Counted from the first letter of the stretch, positions 7,778-14,974 are shown. The stretch: DNA of 17,394 nucleotides from CAVWDI01 sp046259385 (GCA_046259385.1 JBJYWI010000219.1:1-17394), one strand, 5' to 3'. The notes: generated by a model from the sequence alone, not told the origin. Numbers and translations: made by a program.

Positions 7778-8624
7778 CAGAAAAATATCCGGGTTGACAT
7801 CGATCCAGCGCTGGGTTGACCTGCGTTACCCGACCAACCTGGCGATCGCCGGGTTGTCTCTGGGGATTGGTGCGCTCGCTTTTGTTATCCAGATACAACA
7901 GGGGGCGGATTTGCTGGATGCTTTTTCTTATTCCTTCAACGTCGCGGTTACCTTCTTTCTGTCCTGGGCTCTGGCGCGGGAGCTTGATCCCGATCGCGAT
8001 TATTCCGCATTTCTAGCTGCTGGTTTGGGACTCCTTGGTTTTTTTATATATGGGCCTCCCGATTTGCTGTCTTTGCTTCTGGTTCTGGTTTCAGTCCGGG
8101 TTATTAACCGTACTGTTGGGCCGCCGGCTACCGTCTTTGACTCACTGATCCTGCTTGGACTAGGATCTTTTCTCACTCTGGGTGGTGATTTGGCGTCTGG
8201 TCTTTTAGCTTCAGGTGCCTTTCTGCTGGATGGGTTCCTCTTTCCCCAAAACCGCCGCAACCTGTTCTTTGCCGGGTTGATGGCGATATTTGTGGTTGTT
8301 TATTGGATCCTGGAGGCATTTCCTGTCAAGTTGACCGCGGTTAATCCCAATGGATACCTCATCCTGGGGCTGGTTACCGTTATGTTTGTGCCGGTGATTT
8401 ATTCTTACAGGAGAGTCAGATCAGTATGCGACCGCTCCGGCGTGCCGCTTGACCCAACCCGCGTCCGGACCGGGATGGTCTTTGCTCTGCTTTCCGGTTG
8501 GATTGCCTGGATACTGGGGGAATGGCAAATCCTGCAACCGCTCTGGATGGCGATCGCAGCGGTGGGTTTTTATTACCTGTTAACTTTTATTCTCTACCGG
8601 GTCCGCGGTGTATCGGCTCCTTAA
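7755..8624 (+). CDS. Unrecognised polytopic membrane protein
   Basis: The protein is up to 289 residues long, with roughly nine or ten hydrophobic segments and a few charged loops (such as RELDPDRD and RRVRSVCDRSG). I do not recognise the family; there is no clear transporter, prenyltransferase or protease motif. The first possible start is TTG at 7755, inside the end of the TspO-like gene. AGGAGG at 7749-7754 abuts this TTG directly, too close for it, and the normal spacing would fall on ATA codons at 7761-7766. The next ordinary start is TTG at 7794, without a ribosome-binding site. The true start is therefore uncertain, though coupling to the upstream gene is clear. A terminator-like structure follows immediately after the stop. 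Confidence 0.6.
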   Translation: MLIIDRFDRKISGLTSIQRWVDLRYPTNLAIAGLSLGIGALAFVIQIQQGADLLDAFSYSFNVAVTFFLSWALARELDPDRDYSAFLAAGLGLLGFFIYGPPDLLSLLLVLVSVRVINRTVGPPATVFDSLILLGLGSFLTLGGDLASGLLASGAFLLDGFLFPQNRRNLFFAGLMAIFVVVYWILEAFPVKLTAVNPNGYLILGLVTVMFVPVIYSYRRVRSVCDRSGVPLDPTRVRTGMVFALLSGWIAWILGEWQILQPLWMAIAAVGFYYLLTFILYRVRGVSAP

Positions 8625-8691
8625 ACTGTCAGTTACTTGACATCAAACTCACAATGTTGAAACCAAGAATGACATTGCGGACAGTTTTTTT
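8623..8691 (+). terminator. Terminator-like structure after the TspO-like / membrane protein pair
   Basis: AAACTGTC (8623-8630) pairs with GACAGTTT (8680-8687). Inside, CAATGT (8652-8657) pairs with ACATTG (8672-8677). The outer arm runs into seven T (8685-8691). The loop between outer and inner stems is long, so this is a composite hairpin, not a compact classical terminator. A competing TGTCA/TGACA hairpin lies at 8627-8642. Confidence 0.45.
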
Positions 8692-8772
8692 GTGAAGCAA
8701 TATAAAATTCTGTGAGTGTAGTAACCGCACAAATCAGGTCAATTGGTAAAGATCAGGGGATCTAGGTATGAT

Positions 8773-8810
8773 AAAAAAAAATCCGGTCCCATTATCTTCT
8801 GGGGTTAGGA
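8773..8810 (-). terminator. Terminator candidate for the acyltransferase gene
   Basis: Read on the minus strand, TCC-TAA-CCC, a loop of about 11 bases, then GGG-ACC-GGA form a stem with a 3x3 internal loop, followed at once by a run of nine T (A-run 8773-8781 on the plus strand). It starts 12 bp beyond the acyltransferase stop codon. The stem is weak, so the call is moderate. Confidence 0.45.
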
Positions 8811-8822
8811 ATTGGTGTAGGT

Positions 8823-10001
8823 TTATATTACCCTCGCCAGTCCGGGTATTTTTCGAATCATCCAGGCTGCCGCGAAGCAGGCCGGCAGGACGATCACTGC
8901 AACCAGGCTGAACTTGGGCAGGGAATCGAGACCGATATCCTTTAGCGCTACCGCAATAAATACCAGAATTGGTGTGTGGATAATATAAACTGCGTAACTC
9001 TGCTGCGCCAGGAAATTTCCCAGCTTGTTATTCTGGTTAAAGAACCGGCGGAAACAGGTGAGCGCGGCCAGGCACATCCCGACTGCAAAGATGGAGTCCC
9101 ACAGAGCGTACAGGGCGGATTGCCAGGTGCCGTTGCCTACAAAATAGACTGGATCGCTGAACTCAAGCGAGAATAAACTGCCGCTTACAGCTGGAGGAAA
9201 TAAGAGCAGTGACGCGGTTACGGCTGCAATAATACCAGCTGCGCCCATTGAATTTGGGACTTTCTCAAACCAGTTTCGGCGGTATGCAGCTGCGCCGATA
9301 ATGAAGAAACTTAAGTACTGGGGCAGGTAAGCCAGGGTTGGAAAATCGAGCACCTCCTTACCCAGTGGAGTAATTATTCTCATCAGGTAGCTTGATAGTG
9401 CCAAACCGAGAGTAAAAATACCAATTGCCAGATATCCTGGTAGTGGGGTTTCGCTGCTCATGAAAAAAGCACTGCCCCTGGTTAGCCTTCGCCAAGCGGC
9501 ATACCCAAAAGTGAATAAAAGCAGCATCGCCAGGAACCACATTGGTCCCATGCCGAGCAGATATGGATAAACTTCCCAGGATAGGGGGGTGGTGATTCCG
9601 GTCAGGTACGAAGGCATCTGCCAGTATGCGGTGGCTGATATCGGAGCGAGCACAAATATAAAGAAGACCAGTGGGATGCCAAGGCGCGTCAGGCGCCCTT
9701 TTATGAAATGACCCGTGCCCTTGCGATCGTAGGATCCGGGGGTGAAATAACCTGCGATTAAGAACAGCACTCCCATAAACCAAGCCTGATTGAAAAGCCC
9801 GAATACCAGCAGCGCAGTGTCACTTGGGGGTTCCACGTAGTAGAAGGGCGTAAAAGCACCGTACACCACGGCTGTATGGTGCAGCAAAACCAGGATGACC
9901 AGTGCAGCCCGCAGGTGGTCGAGATAAAAAATACGCGTCATTTCCCCGGATTGGGGCTGGTCCGGGGAGACCCCTATTTGTGTATTTGCATTTTGATCCA
10001 T
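8823..10001 (-). CDS. Acyltransferase-3 family integral membrane protein
   Basis: Members of this family move acyl groups (acetyl, succinyl and similar) onto sugars, glycans or other surface molecules at the cytoplasmic membrane. The protein has about ten membrane helices. The typical start RIFYLDHLRAALVILVLLHH carries the conserved Arg and the histidine pair at about 41-42 of the chosen form, the presumed catalytic site. A GPMWFLAMLLLF segment and a late QQSYAVYIIHTPIL segment match the family's conserved helices. A GTG at 10010 is a possible start, but AGGTGA lies six bases before the ATG at 10001, so ATG with 392 residues is preferred. The acceptor cannot be told from sequence; no glycan gene cluster is adjacent. 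Upstream there is a TATAAT and a palindrome. Confidence 0.87.
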   Translation of the reverse strand: MDQNANTQIGVSPDQPQSGEMTRIFYLDHLRAALVILVLLHHTAVVYGAFTPFYYVEPPSDTALLVFGLFNQAWFMGVLFLIAGYFTPGSYDRKGTGHFIKGRLTRLGIPLVFFIFVLAPISATAYWQMPSYLTGITTPLSWEVYPYLLGMGPMWFLAMLLLFTFGYAAWRRLTRGSAFFMSSETPLPGYLAIGIFTLGLALSSYLMRIITPLGKEVLDFPTLAYLPQYLSFFIIGAAAYRRNWFEKVPNSMGAAGIIAAVTASLLLFPPAVSGSLFSLEFSDPVYFVGNGTWQSALYALWDSIFAVGMCLAALTCFRRFFNQNNKLGNFLAQQSYAVYIIHTPILVFIAVALKDIGLDSLPKFSLVAVIVLPACFAAAWMIRKIPGLARVI

Positions 10002-10107
10002 TTCTGTCACCTGCTTCTGTCAGCGTTTAATAATATCAGAGGCATGCCGGTTGTGCATCTGTGCCCGGTTTTAAAAAAATAAGTTCGTTTCGGATGGGGT
10101 ACAGCAG

Positions 10108-10122
10108 CTAGATCAAATCTAG
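10108..10122. promoter_or_regulatory. Perfect palindrome, operator candidate (CTAGATCAAATCTAG)
   Basis: Six-base arms CTAGAT and ATCTAG are separated by CAA. The site lies about 110 bp upstream of the acyltransferase start and about 20 bp downstream of a minus-strand TATAAT (10143-10148). That is a suitable place for a repressor to block transcription. No second copy was seen elsewhere in the window. Confidence 0.35.
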
Positions 10123-10142
10123 GATAAACGTTAATTTTGCCT

Positions 10143-10148
10143 ATTATA
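10143..10148 (-). promoter_or_regulatory. -10 box candidate for the acyltransferase gene
   Basis: TATAAT reads on the minus strand, giving a start of transcription near 10136 and a leader of about 135 nt before the acyltransferase ATG. The sequence at the -35 position (CTCTTT) is a poor match, so the promoter would need an activator or be weak. The stretch 10149-10250, up to the end of the regulator gene, holds nothing else I can identify. Confidence 0.3.
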
Positions 10149-10250
10149 TACTACTTGGATCGGATAAAGAGAGTCGGGTATGCGGTGGAGTTCAGAAACG
10201 CAGACGCAGCTTAAAGTGTTGATAGGTGGGTTAGAAGTCAAACTGGATTA

Positions 10251-10529
10251 TTACTCCTGGTTCTCCAACAGGGTAAGGAAATCACCTAGGGGGATTTTTC
10301 CGAGCCCTTTTAGCCCGATGGCTGCCTCCCTGTTTATCCGGTAGTTATTTAAGCGTCCGCTCTTCTTGACTTGCAGGTATCCACTTTCCTGCAGGTCTTT
10401 GATGATTCTACGAATGCTGCGTTCGGTTATTCCCAGAATTTCGGAGAGCTGCCGCGCAGTGATATTCCCTTTTTCTGCGATCAAAAGAAGCACCATTCCG
10501 TGATTACTGAGGAATTTCCATGGAGGCAT
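10251..10529 (-). CDS. Small winged-helix (MarR/ArsR-like) transcriptional regulator
   Basis: The protein is a 92-residue DNA-binding protein made almost entirely of one winged-helix domain. The family signature PWKFLSNHGMVLLLIAEKG is at 3-20. The helix-turn-helix is ITARQLSEILGITERSIRRIIKDLQESGYL at about 23-52, and the wing strand follows (VKKSGRLNNYRI). Small proteins of this type, with WxFLxNH at the start, recur in Actinobacteria and Chloroflexota as stand-alone regulators; effectors are unknown. The ATG at 10529 fits the family start; an in-frame ATG at 10595 would add 22 unrelated-looking residues and lacks a ribosome-binding site. The chosen start also lacks a clear one. The gene is divergent from a strong plus-strand promoter and is the natural candidate for its regulator. 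Confidence 0.8.
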   Translation of the reverse strand: MPPWKFLSNHGMVLLLIAEKGNITARQLSEILGITERSIRRIIKDLQESGYLQVKKSGRLNNYRINREAAIGLKGLGKIPLGDFLTLLENQE

Positions 10530-10547
10530 TATTGGTCTCGTGTTTTC

Positions 10548-10575
10548 TTGACAAATATGATAAATAAGATATAAT
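10548..10575 (+). promoter_or_regulatory. Consensus sigma-70 promoter
   Basis: A perfect TTGACA (10548-10553) and a perfect TATAAT (10570-10575) are separated by 16 bp. This is the best promoter match I found in the window. It faces right, away from the regulator gene and towards the FAD oxidase, but the 100-N gap lies between, so the first gene it drives is not certain. Unless the gap hides another gene, the target is the oxidase. Confidence 0.7.
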
Positions 10576-10595
10576 TTACATGAATATTTTATCAT
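10557..10595. promoter_or_regulatory. Inverted repeat around the -10 box, operator candidate
   Basis: ATGATAAA (10557-10564) and TTTATCAT (10588-10595) are perfect eight-base inverted arms, with centres 31 bp apart, about three helical turns. The left arm sits in the promoter spacer and the right arm just past the transcription start. This is a plausible site for the adjacent winged-helix regulator. In AT-rich sequence such arms can also arise by chance. Confidence 0.4.
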
Positions 10596-10642
10596 GAAAT
10601 TTTTTGCACCCAAATAGCATCGCTTTGGACGCATAGAGCTGG

Positions 10643-10742
10643 NNNNNNNNNNNNNNNNNNNNNNNNNNNNNNNNNNNNNNNNNNNNNNNNNNNNNNNNNN
10701 NNNNNNNNNNNNNNNNNNNNNNNNNNNNNNNNNNNNNNNNNN
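10643..10742. other. Assembly gap (100 N)
   Basis: A run of exactly 100 undetermined bases, the usual placeholder for a scaffold join of unknown length. Any gene spanning it cannot be read, and the distance between the regulator/promoter region and the FAD oxidase gene is not real. Confidence 0.98.
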
Positions 10743-10759
10743 CTGGAGGTAATGAATAA

Positions 10760-12136
10760 ATGGACCAGGAAGCAGTATCAAAATTGAAATCGACAATTAA
10801 GGGTTCGGTTTATGTCCCTGGTGAGCCGGGCTATGAAGAGGGGCGCAGGGTCTGGAACCTGACAGTGGACCAGCATCCGGCGCTGGTCGTAAATGCTACC
10901 AGCGCTGAAGATATCGCTGCGGCTGTGGGGTTTGCGTCCGGGCAGGGAGTTGGAGTCGCTCTCCAGTCCACCGGTCATGGAGTTGGCCGCCGGGCAGATG
11001 GATGTGTCCTTATCCGTACTGCGAGATTGAATTCTGTTCAGGTTGACAGCGCATCCAGCACCGCTTATGTTGAATCCGGCGTTCAGTGGGGCACGGTGCT
11101 TGCTAAGGCACAGGAGGCAGGCCTGGCGCCGTTGCTAGGGTCGTCTCCTGATGTTGGAGTGGCTGGGTATACCCTTGGGGGTGGGTTGGGTTGGCTGGGG
11201 CGCAGGTACGGACTTGCGCTCGATTCTGTCAATTACTTTGATGTGGTCACCGCGGATGGACTTCAGCGACGTGTCTCAGATACGGAGAACAGCGACCTGT
11301 TCTGGGCAATGCGCGGCGGAGGCGGGGGTTTTGCAGCCTTGACTGGCATGGAGATAAAGCTTTATCCAGTCAGCACGGTTTACGCCGGGAACCTTGCCTA
11401 CCCACCTGAGATCGCCAGGGAGGTATATTCGCGCTACCGCGAATGGGTTGCGGACGCTCCTGATGAACTCACATCCTCGATAGTGTTGATGAACTTTCCG
11501 CCGATGGAAATGGTGCCCGAGATTTTCAGGGGCAAATCGTTTGTATTTGTTCGTGGCTGCTGGTGCGGCGATAGGGCTGAGGGCGAGCAGCTGTTGTCCT
11601 ACTGGCGGGATTGGAAAGAACCGCTTCACGATATGTGGGCTGAGATTCCCTTCTCCAAGGCGGCTGCGATCAGCAATGACCCGGTTAACCCGATGCCATC
11701 ATTTTCCGACGGAGCCTGGTTGTCCGCTCTGGATGATGGCGCGGTGGAAAAGATTATTGAGTTTACCCTGCCGAGAGGCGGTCCTCCTCAGCTGGTGTTC
11801 ACTGAAGTGCGCCATGCAGGCGGAGCGATCTCACGTGTCGATCCTGAAACCAACGCCTACAGCCACCGCGATTCGCAGTTCGTGCTGGATATGATTGGTC
11901 TGGTAGTGGAGCCGGAAGCGTTTCAAAATCTGTCCGCTCACACTGCAAAATTCCGGGGTGAACTTGCCCCATACTCAACCGGGGGTGTTTATATGAATTT
12001 TATTGACGGCGATAGGGTGAGGGAGCGCACCGCTGAGGGGTTTATAGGTAGCAAGCTCACCAGACTGCAGATGATCAAAACGAAATACGACCCGAACGAT
12101 CTGTTTGGTTACGGGTTTGCAATAGAGCCCAATTAA
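10760..12136 (+). CDS. FAD-binding oxidoreductase, berberine-bridge-enzyme-like
   Basis: Members are flavin oxidases or dehydrogenases that oxidise sugars, alkaloids and other alcohols using O2 or another acceptor. The 458 residues show the PCMH-type FAD domain: PALVVNATSAEDIAAAV at about 40-56, then LQSTGHG with H73 as the expected 8-alpha-histidyl FAD link. GSSPDVGVAGYTLGGGLGWL at about 127-146 is the second FAD loop, where double-linked relatives have Cys at the position of S129, so only the His link is expected. ENSDLFWAMRGGGGGFA follows at 176-191. The C-terminal DPNDLFGYGFAIEPN ends the fold. No signal peptide is seen. GGAGG at 10745-10749 is about ten bases before the ATG. The substrate is unknown; control by the divergent regulator is inferred. 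Confidence 0.88.
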   Translation: MDQEAVSKLKSTIKGSVYVPGEPGYEEGRRVWNLTVDQHPALVVNATSAEDIAAAVGFASGQGVGVALQSTGHGVGRRADGCVLIRTARLNSVQVDSASSTAYVESGVQWGTVLAKAQEAGLAPLLGSSPDVGVAGYTLGGGLGWLGRRYGLALDSVNYFDVVTADGLQRRVSDTENSDLFWAMRGGGGGFAALTGMEIKLYPVSTVYAGNLAYPPEIAREVYSRYREWVADAPDELTSSIVLMNFPPMEMVPEIFRGKSFVFVRGCWCGDRAEGEQLLSYWRDWKEPLHDMWAEIPFSKAAAISNDPVNPMPSFSDGAWLSALDDGAVEKIIEFTLPRGGPPQLVFTEVRHAGGAISRVDPETNAYSHRDSQFVLDMIGLVVEPEAFQNLSAHTAKFRGELAPYSTGGVYMNFIDGDRVRERTAEGFIGSKLTRLQMIKTKYDPNDLFGYGFAIEPN

Positions 12137-12161
12137 ACGGCATCTGGATGTGACAGTTTTA

Positions 12162-12196
12162 ACGTGCGGTGTATATTCAAACGCACCGCATGTTTT
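12162..12196. terminator. Strong hairpin between convergent genes, likely bidirectional terminator
   Basis: Ten-base arms ACGTGCGGTG (12162-12171) and CACCGCATGT (12184-12193), with one G-U pair, enclose a 12-base loop and are followed by TTTT on the plus strand. The structure lies 26 bp after the FAD oxidase stop and 19 bp beyond the end of the minus-strand ligase gene. It can end transcription from the left well. On the minus strand the tail (CGTTAAAAC) is less T-rich. Confidence 0.65.
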
Positions 12197-12214
12197 CTAT
12201 TTGCTCAAATGCAT

Positions 12215-13585
12215 TCAATCCTGAATCTCAGAGCGGATGAAGCGGAATTTACCCGAATCCTCCCTGGGAATTTCTTCAACAAGTATAAAGTCTATCTCTA
12301 TTCCACCCATATTTTCTCGGAGTTTACCTCGCAGATAATCTTCTTCATCCGCGGAGAGCTTGCCCAGCTCTGTTACCAGCAGCATTTGTAAGGAATCTGT
12401 TTTGTTTTGGACGATTTGAAACTGGTGAATGTTTGGCAGGAATTTCATTGAAGTGGCAATGGTGTTCCCATGAACCAATCTTCCATCCGGGAGGCGGATT
12501 AAGTCGTTATTTCTTCCAAGAATATTTTTTATGCTAGATAAGCCAAGGTTCAGAGAGCAATTGCCTTGCGTGTCCGCCGGGGTGACCAGATCTTGAAGAT
12601 TGTAGCGGATTAGCGGGCTGCCCCAGTTTTCAAGCGGTGTGACAACAAGTTCGCCGTATTCGTCTTCGGGATTTGGCTTGATAATCTCGCTGACGAGGAA
12701 GTCGTCCATCATGTGAAACTCTCCGCAGGGGTGGTCGTATGCGATCACCCCACACTCGGTGGAACCGTATTCATTCACAACCGGACAGTTGAAAACGTTG
12801 CGTATCGTTTCGAATTGCGAGTCGAATAAATTTTCAGCGGATACGATAGCGGCTTTTAATCCCAGCCTGGTGCCATCATAACCCTGGTTGTGGATATAAC
12901 TGGCAAAGCTGAATATAAACATGGCATAGCCGAAGATATATTCCGGTCGGTAGTGCCGCATAAATCTCCAAAGTTCTTCCAGGTACTCTTCCGATATGGT
13001 ATTTGCAGAAAAAGTCCTCCTGTTCATCAACCGGTCGGAATAGAATCTTTTCCAACGCCTTTTGATGGCTGCAAGTTTGTCTGGCATTAGGGGGCTGATG
13101 TCGCCCCACATGCGCATTTCGCGCTCGCCCAGCTTGATTCCCCACCATTGCAAAGCCCTTATGCGGCTGATGTTCGCCGCCGCTGAAGAATTCTGGTCGA
13201 GGAAAAAGTTGGTTGGTATGCCAGTTGACCCGCTGGTCCCCATGGTATAGAGCGGTGTGCTCGGCTGGGTCGAAATAAATTCTTTATAGTTTTCACGGTA
13301 CTGATCCTTGCTGAGGGTTGGCAGTTTTTTATAGTCGTCCCAGGTTTTGATGTCCTCAGGGTGAATACCCTTTTCCCTGTATGTCCTCTGGTAGTATGGG
13401 ACGGTTTCAATGGCATGCCGGACCAGTTTCGCCAGTTTTTCGAATTGGATTGACATGAGCTCTTCGCGGCTTAAAAACTGGTTATGACTGGCTTCATCCA
13501 TCATCCTTAAATAATCGCGTTTGCGGATGCTCTGAGAAAGTGGATAGATGTAATTGCGCAGGATGTGCGGGTAATCGAAAGCCAT
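12215..13585 (-). CDS. PaaK/CapK-like adenylate-forming enzyme (phenylacetate-CoA ligase family)
   Basis: These enzymes activate a carboxylic acid with ATP to the acyl-AMP and often pass it to coenzyme A. About 456 residues show the ANL-superfamily motifs: P-loop TSGSTGIP (about 117-124), YGSTECG (273-279) at the adenine site, IRYNLQDLV (326-334) and a C-terminal PREDSGKFRF (440-449) carrying the likely catalytic lysine. The family covers phenylacetate-CoA ligases and CapK-like proteins of polysaccharide and natural-product loci. No phenylacetate-catabolic genes are nearby, so the substrate is open. The N-terminal FEKLAKLVRHAIETVPYYQ matches the CapK branch. The ATG at 13585 is preferred over the TTG just before it; neither has a clear ribosome-binding site. 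A hairpin follows the gene. Confidence 0.87.
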   Translation of the reverse strand: MAFDYPHILRNYIYPLSQSIRKRDYLRMMDEASHNQFLSREELMSIQFEKLAKLVRHAIETVPYYQRTYREKGIHPEDIKTWDDYKKLPTLSKDQYRENYKEFISTQPSTPLYTMGTSGSTGIPTNFFLDQNSSAAANISRIRALQWWGIKLGEREMRMWGDISPLMPDKLAAIKRRWKRFYSDRLMNRRTFSANTISEEYLEELWRFMRHYRPEYIFGYAMFIFSFASYIHNQGYDGTRLGLKAAIVSAENLFDSQFETIRNVFNCPVVNEYGSTECGVIAYDHPCGEFHMMDDFLVSEIIKPNPEDEYGELVVTPLENWGSPLIRYNLQDLVTPADTQGNCSLNLGLSSIKNILGRNNDLIRLPDGRLVHGNTIATSMKFLPNIHQFQIVQNKTDSLQMLLVTELGKLSADEEDYLRGKLRENMGGIEIDFILVEEIPREDSGKFRFIRSEIQD

Positions 13586-13588
13586 CAA

Positions 13589-13889
13589 CTATTTTTTATG
13601 TCGGCGGAGTTTGGATTGTAAAGTGATATTCTTCTTTGCTGACAATGAAATGTGCGTTTGAATTATAACGACAATTGAAGGATGAGCTGAATATAATTTT
13701 AGCCTCTTTTTTGAGGAGGTCCTGATCTGTCCTGCCGTTGAGTCCAACAGGTCTGGAGTACGCTCGCCCCGGGTGCCACTGCCAGTGCGGTCTATTCAGG
13801 TCACCTGGCAGCCCGTAAATTTGATTTGCGACCAGCGGAGGGGGAGTCTTTCAGGGTGGAGAGGGTTGCGCTTTAGAATCAGGGTTTTT
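13589..13889. other. Structured intergenic stretch without a clear gene
   Basis: This 300-bp gap separates two minus-strand genes. The left half (to about 13710) is AT-rich and carries a minus-strand TATAAT at 13662-13667, a possible promoter for the ligase gene with a leader of about 70 nt. A short hairpin CCTC-TTTTTT-GAGG is at 13703-13716. The right half is more GC-rich and contains a cluster of palindromes at 13771-13814. No open frame here has a credible start and protein-like composition. Confidence 0.5.
13771..13814. repeat. Cluster of overlapping palindromes
   Basis: Two perfect odd palindromes, CACTGCCAGTG (13777-13787) and CAGGTCACCTG (13797-13807), lie 9 bp apart. An outer pair, GGGTGCCA (13771-13778) and TGGCAGCCC (13806-13814, one bulged base), encloses and partly overlaps them. 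The structure can fold either as one long stem or as two short hairpins. Possible roles are a structured RNA leader, a protein-binding site or part of a terminator; no T-run follows on either strand. Confidence 0.45.
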
Positions 13890-14858
13890 TCAGGCGCCTT
13901 CCGGTAGGTAGATTGCTGCCCGGCACCACGGGTCGCCGCCCAGCACCGTCTGCACCATTTCTGCTTTTAATTTACGCCCGAACATAACCTCGAAGGGCTT
14001 TTTCATAAAACCGGCGCTGCAGTTGCAGAATGTGGACGGGATGTTAATTTTCCCGGCTCTAAACGCCTCCCGCACCCAGGGGCAGTGGCAGTAGTAATAC
14101 TTTTTTAGATTTTCATCGCTCTCAACCAACCACTCTGCGGTCTTGTAGGGAATCTTTGTTTGGTAAACGATATCCCCTTTTCGCACACCCCCACCTATCT
14201 CTGGGCTTGACCGCACAAACTCAATCACCTCATCAGTGACTTTCTGGGTGTAGAATAGGCCACCCTGATCGCGGATTTTCTCCAGTTCCGCTGTAAACTC
14301 CATTTTTCTCAATTCAAGGTATTCTTCCAGGCTGGCGCAATCCAGGTATTTGCGGCGTTCTTCCATGTAGTCTTCGTCCGGCAGATCGCGCAGGCAGTCC
14401 GATAGGATTTCTCTGCATTGCTCTTTGTTTGCAACTAACTCCAGGCGCTGCATAACAATTCCTGTAAGGGCAGGTTTTTCCTCTGGGCGGGTGCCCAGCT
14501 CTGGTAACTGGATTCCATCAAATATCCTTGCCCTGTTATTTTCCCCCAGAATGTCGCCTGTCTTACGGTGCAGGTTGTCCATCACTTCCGACCCGTCCAG
14601 CAGTTCGATAACTTTTTCAAACGCATCCCAATTTTCTGTAAATTGGGTGTAGCGCACCAGGCCGATGTAGTTATCCCAGCTGTTCTCACTCCTCTTAATC
14701 AGTTCCTGTGAGAATGCGCTTATCTCGGCTGGTTCTATCCAGCTTGAACTTAAAGCTCTTTTGCTTTCGAATTGCTCTGCGACAACCAGATAAATTCCGA
14801 TTTTGTCTTCGGGTGTATTTCTTCCAGATAGATAATTGGTGAAACCCTTGCGGTCCAT
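13890..14858 (-). CDS. Cysteine-rich protein of unknown function (DUF6144-like)
   Basis: The protein has 322 residues, is soluble, and has no signal peptide or membrane segment. The C-terminal part is distinctive: YYYCHCPWVREAF (C257, C259), then STFCNCSAGFMKKPFEV (C278, C280), and VLGGDPWCRAAIYLP (C312). I associate this pattern with an uncharacterised family seen in anaerobic Firmicutes and Chloroflexota (DUF6144, from memory). The paired C-x-C motifs suggest metal or iron-sulfur binding, which is inference. The middle, CREILSDCLRDLP followed by a charged helical stretch, also fits that family. The N-terminal 120 residues are not recognised. GGGAGAG is six bases before the ATG at 14858. The gene is divergent from the BCD-type transporter with 196 bp between them. 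Confidence 0.6.
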   Translation of the reverse strand: MDRKGFTNYLSGRNTPEDKIGIYLVVAEQFESKRALSSSWIEPAEISAFSQELIKRSENSWDNYIGLVRYTQFTENWDAFEKVIELLDGSEVMDNLHRKTGDILGENNRARIFDGIQLPELGTRPEEKPALTGIVMQRLELVANKEQCREILSDCLRDLPDEDYMEERRKYLDCASLEEYLELRKMEFTAELEKIRDQGGLFYTQKVTDEVIEFVRSSPEIGGGVRKGDIVYQTKIPYKTAEWLVESDENLKKYYYCHCPWVREAFRAGKINIPSTFCNCSAGFMKKPFEVMFGRKLKAEMVQTVLGGDPWCRAAIYLPEGA

Positions 14859-14974
14859 TTAACTCTCCCTTTCTTTTTTAGCGGCTTACCCGTCCAGTTA
14901 TTTTACCCTTTCGATCTATGGCTGGTTTAATTTCCTAAAGTGCTTTTTAAAAAATTTCAAGTTTAAAACCTACC

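Noticed and set aside
8692..8772. Search for a tRNA or small RNA gene in the gap after the membrane protein gene.
   Set aside because: No cloverleaf, T-loop or conserved small-RNA motif could be made; the sequence is AT-rich spacer between two terminator candidates.
10251..10276. Hairpin TTAC-CCTG / CAGG-GTAA at the end of the regulator gene as a terminator.
   Set aside because: It lies within the coding end and has no T-run on the minus-strand side.
10530..10796. Extension of the winged-helix regulator frame through the N run.
   Set aside because: The frame is only open because N codons are not read as stops. The family start fits the ATG at 10529.
12164..12391. Plus-strand 75-codon frame after the FAD oxidase.
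   Set aside because: It begins inside the terminator hairpin and overlaps the 3' end of the ligase gene antisense; there is no ribosome-binding site.
13690..13904. Plus-strand open frame of about 70 codons across the structured intergenic stretch.
   Set aside because: It has no ATG or ribosome-binding site, is unusually rich in Arg, Val, Pro and Ser, and its end overlaps the 3' end of the minus-strand Cys-rich gene.
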